Made by a program: the position numbers and the translations under genes
Assembly (NCBI GenBank): GCA_903868205.1
Contig: CAIPUJ010000066.1
Span: 1-17,328, forward strand
DNA from: an uncultured bacterium
Lineage (GTDB): Bacteria > Patescibacteriota > Minisyncoccia > Phycocordibacterales > GWA1-40-21
DNA: 17,328 nt
Reading direction: 5' to 3'
Notes under the pieces: model-generated
Database searches by the model: none
What the model was told of the DNA's origin: nothing
The model's input: only the letters and a program-made list of their open reading frames with translations
Shown: piece by piece, positions 13,087-17,328 of the stretch
Position numbering within the stretch: the stretch's first letter is position 1
How the letters are laid out: every line of letters starts with the position of its first letter

Positions 13087-13222
13087 ACCCGTTAAAGTTT
13101 TTGCTGACGTGTTATGAAAATGATTACAAAATATTGTTAAAATTAAAAATAAGTATATTATAATAAATGAGAGAATTTAGCTGCAAATAACACATTTTCA
13201 TCAGCAAAAATTTTTCTCGGGT
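13087..13222 (+). promoter_or_regulatory. Long inverted-repeat leader with alternative pairings
   Basis: ACCCG (13087-13091) pairs with CGGGT (13218-13222) and TTTTTGCTGA (13098-13107) with TCAGCAAAAA (13201-13210). Two inner pairings then compete: ATGAAAATG (13114-13122) with CATTTTCAT (13193-13201), or GTGTT (13109-13113) with AACAC (13189-13193). The 3' arm ends 6 nt before the ATG at 13229. It could be a cis-regulatory RNA, a small RNA or a MITE-like insertion; I recognise no known family. Confidence 0.55.
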
Positions 13223-13228
13223 AAAGAT

Positions 13229-13537
13229 ATGTTATCCCTTCAAACACAATCAAAATACATAGAAAAAGAGATACAATTACCAAATGGTAGTTGGGCTCTT
13301 GTTGTTTTTGAATTGGTTGAAGTCAATGGGAAGATAATCGCAAAAGCGGTTTCTGGAAGATTTGTTACAAAGGCTTCTACTCTTGGAAAGGAAGAATGTT
13401 TAGCTCTTCCTGCATATTTTGAATTAGAAAATATTGAACCTGTAGTAAGCCCATTCTTTTCTGAAATTAAGCTTTTATTAAAAGACTTATCATTTGTAAA
13501 AAGCCAACCAGCTAGAGCTCCTAATCAAAAAATATAA
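13229..13537 (+). CDS. Hypothetical protein, 102 aa
   Basis: Small soluble protein with a beta-rich look (YIEKEIQLPNGSWALVVFELVEVNGKIIAKAVSGRFV), a central ALPAYFELENIEP segment and a short basic tail (SQPARAPNQKI). No signal peptide, membrane span or catalytic motif is visible. I do not recognise the family. It lies between grpE and dnaK on the same strand, but with its own promoter and terminator, so it need not share their regulation. Its upstream region is unusually long and foldable for this genome. The ATG at 13229 is the first in frame and follows GGGTAAAGAT; no clear Shine-Dalgarno. Confidence 0.8.
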   Translation: MLSLQTQSKYIEKEIQLPNGSWALVVFELVEVNGKIIAKAVSGRFVTKASTLGKEECLALPAYFELENIEPVVSPFFSEIKLLLKDLSFVKSQPARAPNQKI

Positions 13538-13538
13538 T

Positions 13539-13575
13539 AATATAAGTATAGTTTTATACTACACTTATATTTTTT
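13539..13575 (+). terminator. A/T-rich intrinsic terminator
   Basis: AATATAAGT (13539-13547) pairs with ACTTATATT (13563-13571), with an inner AGTATA/TATACT pairing, followed by a T-tract to 13575. It starts one base after the stop codon. Confidence 0.7.
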
Positions 13576-13650
13576 GTCCCCGTGAATACGGGGATCCAGA
13601 TTTTTGTTAATTTAAACAGAACTGGATTCCCGCCTACGCGGGAATGACAG
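13575..13650. mobile_element. Empty inverted pair of palindromic repeats (MITE-like)
   Basis: The left unit 13575-13599 (TGTC, palindrome CCCCGT-GAAT-ACGGGG, ATCCAG) and the right unit 13622-13650 (CTGG, ATTCCCGC-CTAC-GCGGGAAT, GACAG) face each other across 22 A/T-rich bases. They have the same ends as the units around the GIY-YIG gene but carry no gene. The left unit has drifted to a CCCC/GGGG core with compensating changes in both arms. A non-autonomous relative of the GIY-YIG unit is the likely reading. Confidence 0.6.
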
Positions 13651-13695
13651 ATTGTGATTATTCGTAAATTACTAATTAATTATTAAAAATAAAAT

Positions 13696-15591
13696 ATGAG
13701 TAAAATTATAGGTATAGACTTAGGAACCACATTTTCTGCTATGGCAGTAATGGAGGGAAATTCACCAAAGATTATTGAAAATGTTGAAGGTGCAAGAACA
13801 ACTCCTTCTATTGTAGCTACTACAAAGACAGGAGAAAGACTTGCAGGACTATTAGCGAGAAGACAGGCTGTCACAAACCCGAAGAATACAATTTTCCAAA
13901 TGAAGAGATTTATGGGTCATCAATATGATGATGCTGGAGTACAGAAAGATAAAGCCTCTGTTTCTTTTGATGTTCTCAAAGCTTCAAATGGAGGCGTTGA
14001 GGTTGCTATGGGCGGAAAGAACTACAGACCAGAAGAAGTTTCAGCAATGATACTTCAAAAAATGAAGAATGATGTAGAAGCAAGACTTGGTGAAAAAATC
14101 ACCGATGCTGTTATTACCGTACCTGCATATTTCAACGATTCACAAAGACAAGCTACAAAAGACGCTGGTCAGATCGCTGGATTAAATGTTTTGAGAATTA
14201 TAAATGAGCCTACAGCTGCAGCTCTTGCATATGGTCTAAATAAAAACAAAAATGAAAAGATCGCTGTGTACGACTTTGGTGGAGGTACATTTGATATCTC
14301 AATTCTAGAAATCGGAGACAGCGTTGTAGAAGTTCGTTCTACAGACGGAGACTCACACCTTGGAGGTCGCGATATAGATAAAAAGATTGTAGACTGGATG
14401 GCGGAACAATTCCAAAAAGAAAATGGAATTGATTTGAGAAAAGATTCTCTTTCACTACAAAGACTTGATGAAGCTGCAGAAAAAGCAAAAATAGAACTTT
14501 CTACAGCGATGGAAACAGAAATAAATATTCCATTCGTAACTTCTGATGCTACTGGGCCAAAGCACTTGCTCATCAAGCTTACAAGAGCGACTCTTGAGAA
14601 TTTGGTAAAAGAATTTATAGATAGATCAATAGAAATTTCAAAGAGAGCTATCTCTGCTTCACCATTTAAGATTGAAGAAATAAATGAAGTTATAATGGTT
14701 GGAGGACAAACAAGAATGCCTGCTATCGTACAAGCCGTGAAAGCTTTGTTTGGAAAAGAACCAAACCTTTCTGTAAACCCAGATGAGGTTGTAGCTCTTG
14801 GAGCTGCTGTTCAAGGAGGAATTCTTAGAGGAGATGTAAAAGATGTTCTTTTGCTTGATGTTATTCCACTTTCTCTTGGTATAGAAACTATGGGGGGTGT
14901 AGCAACACATTTGGTAGAAAAGAATACAACAATTCCTACATCAAGAAGTCAGGTATTTTCTACTGCAGCAGACAATCAAACTTCTGTAGAAATTCATATT
15001 GTTCAGGGTGAAAGACCAATGGCTTCAGACAACAAATCTCTCGGTAGATTTATCCTAGACGGTATACCACCAGCAGGAAGAGGTATGCCACAAGTTGAAG
15101 TTACATTTGATATAGACGCAAATGGTATCTTGAGCGTAAAAGCAAAAGATAAGACAACTGGTAAAGAACAATCTATTAGAATTGAGGCAAGTTCTGGTCT
15201 AAAGAAAGAAGATATAGAAAAGATGCAGAAAGAAGCTGAACTTCATGCTGAAGAAGACAAAAAGAAGAAAGAAGAAATTGAGGCAAAAAATATTGCAGAA
15301 CAAATGATTTACACTGCAGAAAAAGCTGTGAAAGATAATGGTGCAAAGATTACACCAGAAATAGTGAAAGGTGTTGAGGATAAAATTGCTGATCTAAAGA
15401 AAGCAAAAGAAGGTTCAGATATCAATGCTATTAAAACAGCTACAGAAGCTTTATCTACCGAAATGCAAAAGATTGGTGAAGCTATGGCAAAAGCTCAGCA
15501 AGCAAATCCAGGACAGGCTGCTCCTGAAGGAGAAAAGAAAGATGAGAATATAAAGGATGCGGAGTTTAAGGAGAAAGAAGAAGGGAAATAA
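13696..15591 (+). CDS. dnaK: Chaperone DnaK (Hsp70)
   Basis: 631 residues, normal length. ATP-driven cytoplasmic chaperone working with DnaJ and GrpE. The ATPase domain is complete: IGIDLGTTFSAMAV (residues 5-18), VTVPAYFNDSQRQATKDAG, INEPTAAALAYG, DFGGGTFDIS (near 193) and MVGGQTRMP (near 335). The linker VKDVLLLDVIPLSLG leads to the substrate-binding domain (QGERPMASDNKSLGRF near 437), then the helical lid and an acidic/lysine-rich disordered tail. The ATG at 13696 follows AAAAATAAAAT with no Shine-Dalgarno. No CIRCE operator is seen; a promoter is not obvious in the A/T-rich gap after the repeat pair. The order grpE, orphan, dnaK, orphan (opposite strand), dnaJ is a loosened version of the usual operon. 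Confidence 0.98.
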   Translation: MSKIIGIDLGTTFSAMAVMEGNSPKIIENVEGARTTPSIVATTKTGERLAGLLARRQAVTNPKNTIFQMKRFMGHQYDDAGVQKDKASVSFDVLKASNGGVEVAMGGKNYRPEEVSAMILQKMKNDVEARLGEKITDAVITVPAYFNDSQRQATKDAGQIAGLNVLRIINEPTAAALAYGLNKNKNEKIAVYDFGGGTFDISILEIGDSVVEVRSTDGDSHLGGRDIDKKIVDWMAEQFQKENGIDLRKDSLSLQRLDEAAEKAKIELSTAMETEINIPFVTSDATGPKHLLIKLTRATLENLVKEFIDRSIEISKRAISASPFKIEEINEVIMVGGQTRMPAIVQAVKALFGKEPNLSVNPDEVVALGAAVQGGILRGDVKDVLLLDVIPLSLGIETMGGVATHLVEKNTTIPTSRSQVFSTAADNQTSVEIHIVQGERPMASDNKSLGRFILDGIPPAGRGMPQVEVTFDIDANGILSVKAKDKTTGKEQSIRIEASSGLKKEDIEKMQKEAELHAEEDKKKKEEIEAKNIAEQMIYTAEKAVKDNGAKITPEIVKGVEDKIADLKKAKEGSDINAIKTATEALSTEMQKIGEAMAKAQQANPGQAAPEGEKKDENIKDAEFKEKEEGK

Positions 15592-15613
15592 AAAACCCGT
15601 TGAGAACGGGTTT
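15591..15613 (-). terminator. Terminator shared by the 66-aa gene and dnaK
   Basis: AAACCCGTT (15593-15601), loop GAG, AACGGGTTT (15605-15613). The flanking A-run gives a good T-tract on the minus strand, so it best serves the minus-strand gene; on the plus strand it is a weaker terminator just behind dnaK. Confidence 0.75.
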
Positions 15614-15625
15614 ACGGTATAAAGG

Positions 15626-15826
15626 TTAATCTTCTTCATCTTCCACTTCTTCGAGAACAATGATGGCCGAGTATTGGACTTTCGTGAATGACGCAGATGA
15701 GAGGTGGGTAGAAGCGTGGCTTACACAGGCGATTTTCATGCCTTCAACTGTAGTCGCGGCTTGAATATCTTTTGTGAATTTCTCTCTGTCGTCGGTTGGT
15801 CCAATGAATATTACTTTTTGTAGCAT
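15626..15826 (-). CDS. Hypothetical protein, 66 aa, with acidic tail
   Basis: The minus strand encodes MLQKVIFIGPTDDREKFTKD and 46 more residues, ending in EEVEDEED. The start chosen (15826) has a Shine-Dalgarno AAAGGA 6 nt upstream (15838-15833) and lies inside a promoter-gene-terminator unit; the frame is open a further 20 codons upstream, but those overlie the promoter. The pattern is alternating strand-helix (KVIFIGP, then a helix, MKIACVSHAS, YSAIIVLEEV), suggesting a small alpha/beta fold. There is no membrane span. I do not recognise the family. It stands between dnaK and dnaJ on the opposite strand, so it is unlikely to be part of a chaperone operon. Confidence 0.75.
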   Translation of the reverse strand: MLQKVIFIGPTDDREKFTKDIQAATTVEGMKIACVSHASTHLSSASFTKVQYSAIIVLEEVEDEED

Positions 15827-15851
15827 AGCTAGTCCTTTCTTGGTTGAGTCT

Positions 15852-15880
15852 AAAATAAAAGTATCACAATTAAAAATCAA
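15852..15880 (-). promoter_or_regulatory. Promoter of the 66-aa minus-strand gene
   Basis: Read on the minus strand: TTGATT (15880-15875), a 17-nt spacer, TATTTT (15857-15852). Start near 15845, leader about 19 nt including the Shine-Dalgarno. Confidence 0.65.
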
Positions 15881-15903
15881 ATACAACGTCAGATGAACGA
15901 AGT

Positions 15904-15942
15904 CGAGGTGGAACCTTGAATCTCAAAAAAGGTTCCTCCTCG
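15904..15942. promoter_or_regulatory. 14-bp hairpin upstream of dnaJ
   Basis: CGAGGTGGAACCTT (15904-15917) pairs with AAGGTTCCTCCTCG (15929-15942), with one T-T mismatch and an 11-nt loop. The 3' arm can instead form CTCC-TCGGT-GGAG with 15944-15947. It is between divergent genes, 38 nt before the dnaJ ATG, and has no T-tract. It could be a leader regulating dnaJ or a protein-binding site. Confidence 0.55.
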
Positions 15943-15979
15943 GTGGAGTTTCAGCCAATCAACTTAAAAACTAATTATT

Positions 15980-17059
15980 ATGTCCAAAGATTATTACAAA
16001 ACTCTCGGTGTGGATAAAAGTGCCAGTAAAGAAGATATTAAAAAAGCTTTCAGAAAGCTAGCACACGAGCACCATCCAGATAAGGGTGGAAATCAAGAAA
16101 AGTTTAAAGAAGTAAGTGAAGCTTACAGTGTGCTTTCTGATGACTCTAAGAGATCTCAGTATGATACATATGGAAGTGCTGGACCTACTGGTGGCGGAGG
16201 ATTCAATCAAGGAGCCGGTGGCTTCGGTGGTTTTGATTTTTCTGGATTCAATAGCCAGAATGGACAAGGTTTTGAATTTGACTTAGGTGATATCTTTGGA
16301 GATTTCTTTGGTGGAGGTGGTAATAGGAAAACCCAAAAGAAAGGAAAAGATATTGCAGTAGATATGGAACTTTCATTTCATGATTCCGTATTTGGTGTTG
16401 AGAAAAGTATTAGATTAAATAAAATATCTAAGTGTAAAGATTGTGCAGGCTCTGGAGCCAAGAAAGGAACGTCTATGCAAACATGTAGTGTTTGTAATGG
16501 ATATGGTAAAGTACGTGAAGCAAAGAGATCTATGTTTGGAAACTTTATGACAGAAGTTGTCTGTAGTGCTTGTGATGGTACAGGACAAATTCCAAAAGAG
16601 AAATGTCATACATGTAGTGGAAAAGGTACAACAAAAAGAGAAGATGAACTTTCTGTAAAAATTCCGGCAGATATAAATGATGGTGAGACCATCAGGCTAT
16701 CTGGAGGAGGTGAAGCTATCAAAGGTGGATCTTCCGGCGATCTCTATATTAAGATACATGTAAAGGGAGACCATCTATTTAATAAAGAAGGGAAGAATCT
16801 CGTCACAGAGCTTAATATTAAGCTTTCTGAGGCCATTTTAGGCACCAAGGTGATGCTTAAAACCTTAGATGGTGAATTGGAGCTTAAGATACCAGAAGGC
16901 ACCCAATCTGCTGAAATTCTGCGTATTAGAGGCAAAGGGGTTCCTATAGATAGTGAAAGAAGGGGAGACTTATTAGTAAAAATAAATGTAAAGATTCCCC
17001 ACAGAATTTCTCGACAAGCCAAGGAGGCGATAGAGAAGTTGCAGAAAGAGGGATTATAG
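15980..17059 (+). CDS. dnaJ: Co-chaperone DnaJ (Hsp40)
   Basis: 359 residues, near family length. It delivers substrates to DnaK and stimulates its ATPase. The J domain (1-65) carries the essential HPD at 32-34. A Gly/Phe-rich region follows (about 68-108, GGGGFNQGAGGFGGFDFSGF). The zinc-binding domain has all four CxxCxGxG motifs: CKDCAGSG (from C152), CSVCNGYG, CSACDGTG and CHTCSGKG (from C209). The C-terminal substrate-binding domains end at KEAIEKLQKEGL. It is thus a complete type I DnaJ. The ATG at 15980 follows AACTAATTATT without Shine-Dalgarno. It is separated from dnaK by a minus-strand gene and must have its own promoter, which I cannot place with confidence. Confidence 0.98.
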   Translation: MSKDYYKTLGVDKSASKEDIKKAFRKLAHEHHPDKGGNQEKFKEVSEAYSVLSDDSKRSQYDTYGSAGPTGGGGFNQGAGGFGGFDFSGFNSQNGQGFEFDLGDIFGDFFGGGGNRKTQKKGKDIAVDMELSFHDSVFGVEKSIRLNKISKCKDCAGSGAKKGTSMQTCSVCNGYGKVREAKRSMFGNFMTEVVCSACDGTGQIPKEKCHTCSGKGTTKREDELSVKIPADINDGETIRLSGGGEAIKGGSSGDLYIKIHVKGDHLFNKEGKNLVTELNIKLSEAILGTKVMLKTLDGELELKIPEGTQSAEILRIRGKGVPIDSERRGDLLVKINVKIPHRISRQAKEAIEKLQKEGL

Positions 17060-17061
17060 AT

Positions 17062-17101
17062 AAACAAAAACACTCAGATAAAAATCTGAGTGTTTTTGTT
17101 T
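17062..17101. terminator. Strong bidirectional terminator after dnaJ
   Basis: A perfect 18-bp stem: AAACAAAAACACTCAGAT (17062-17079), loop AAAA, ATCTGAGTGTTTTTGTTT (17084-17101). A/T runs on both sides allow termination in both directions. Confidence 0.9.
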
Positions 17102-17107
17102 ATTATA

Positions 17108-17136
17108 TTTCCAGTCACTATTTTTTGTGTTATTAT
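17108..17136 (+). promoter_or_regulatory. Possible promoter in the dnaJ-HTH gap
   Basis: TTTCCA (17108-17113), a 17-nt spacer and TATTAT (17131-17136). A 24-codon ORF (17149-17223) would follow; it has no recognisable features and I do not call it a gene. The rest of this gap shows nothing else except the palindrome at 17214-17233. Confidence 0.35.
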
Positions 17137-17213
17137 ATGAAAACTTGTATGAAAACAGGTCAAAATATAAAAATTAGTCAAATACTACGTATAGGTTCAA
17201 TAGCTTGGCACCA

Positions 17214-17233
17214 CTTGATGTAATAATATCAAG
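17214..17233. promoter_or_regulatory. Inverted repeat over the -10 region of the HTH gene
   Basis: CTTGAT (17214-17219) and ATCAAG (17228-17233) flank an A/T core that includes a -10-like TAATAT (17224-17229), 6 nt before the ATG at 17236. It is operator-like, possibly for autoregulation. Confidence 0.5.
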
Positions 17234-17235
17234 AT

Positions 17236-17328
17236 ATGTCATACACAACAAATAAGAATATGCCTGGGATTAGACGTGAAGCAGCACGTCTTGTACGTAG
17301 CGGTTGGAGTGCAAGAAAAGTAGGTAGA
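17236..17328 (+). CDS. Helix-turn-helix protein, N-terminus (probable transposase/integrase)
   Basis: 31 codons are present before the window ends: MSYTTNKNMPGIRREAARLV followed by RSGWSARKVGR. The pattern of short basic lead, amphipathic helix (RREAARLVRSG) and second helix (SARKVGR) is the start of a helix-turn-helix domain. I recall similar N-termini in CPR proteins where this domain is followed by a DDE integrase core, so an IS-type transposase is the first guess; a plain regulator is possible. The start is supported by a -10-like box 6 nt upstream, matching the leaderless pattern of other genes here. It lies behind a strong terminator, so it is its own unit. Confidence 0.7.
   Translation, partial: MSYTTNKNMPGIRREAARLVRSGWSARKVGR

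Noticed and set aside
11947..13650. CRISPR array from the recurring palindromes
   Set aside because: The copies are few, irregularly spaced, in both orientations, and no cas genes are present.
15904..15942. T-box riboswitch
   Set aside because: Only the short GGTGGAACC-like string is present; there is no specifier stem, no T-tract terminator and the downstream gene is dnaJ, not an amino-acid gene.
17193..17216. tRNA 3' half (GGTTCAAT...GGCACCA)
   Set aside because: The supposed T-stem and acceptor stem have no complementary partners upstream; no cloverleaf can be drawn.
17149..17223. 24-codon ORF before the HTH gene
   Set aside because: No Shine-Dalgarno, no recognisable features, and length within chance expectation; kept only as a note in the promoter entry.

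Overview
The window looks like a chromosomal piece of a Candidate Phyla Radiation (Patescibacteria, probably Parcubacteria-like) genome. The grounds are AT-rich DNA, short intergenic gaps, a shortened alanyl-tRNA synthetase (620 aa), a shortened ribosomal protein L13 (116 aa), and several proteins of a type I associate with these genomes. TGA is used as a stop (alaS ends in TGA), so this is code 11 and not the Gracilibacteria-type code 25. The lineage is an inference; no rRNA gene is present to test it.

Layout: (1) 1-2.3 kb: a 5'-truncated conserved hypothetical gene, then an ATP-cone/PD-(D/E)XK nuclease-like gene. (2) 2.17-2.8 kb: a gene-poor stretch with a complex inverted repeat, CTCGCTCG repeats, a small minus-strand membrane-protein gene with a near-consensus promoter, and a 19-residue mini-ORF that copies the start of alaS. 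(3) 2.8-5.2 kb: alaS overlapping a HAD-type 5'(3')-deoxyribonucleotidase-like gene. (4) 5.26-7.86 kb: an overlapping pair encoding a possible actin-fold (FtsA/PilM-like) protein and a membrane-anchored protein with baseplate-J-like sequence. (5) 7.9-11.9 kb: infA-rpmJ-rpsM-rpsK-rpsD-rpoA-rplQ-rplM-rpsI, closed by an intrinsic terminator. (6) 11.94-12.44 kb: a GIY-YIG nuclease gene bracketed by dRS3-like palindromic repeats, probably a small mobile unit. (7) 12.45-17.1 kb: the chaperone genes grpE, dnaK and dnaJ, separated by two small orphan genes, a long foldable leader, an empty inverted pair of the same palindromic repeats, and terminators. (8) 17.1-17.3 kb: the start of a helix-turn-helix gene, probably a transposase/integrase, cut by the window end.

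Expression signals follow a clear pattern. Many plus-strand genes have a -10 box only 6-10 nt before the ATG, which predicts leaderless or nearly leaderless mRNAs; inside operons the starts follow A/T-rich stretches without Shine-Dalgarno sequences. The two small minus-strand genes are the exceptions and carry clear Shine-Dalgarno sequences. The observations most worth checking are the alaS-start mini-ORF, the GIY-YIG/palindrome unit with its empty relative, the alternative-folding leader before the 13.2 kb gene, and the unannotated 56-aa membrane protein.
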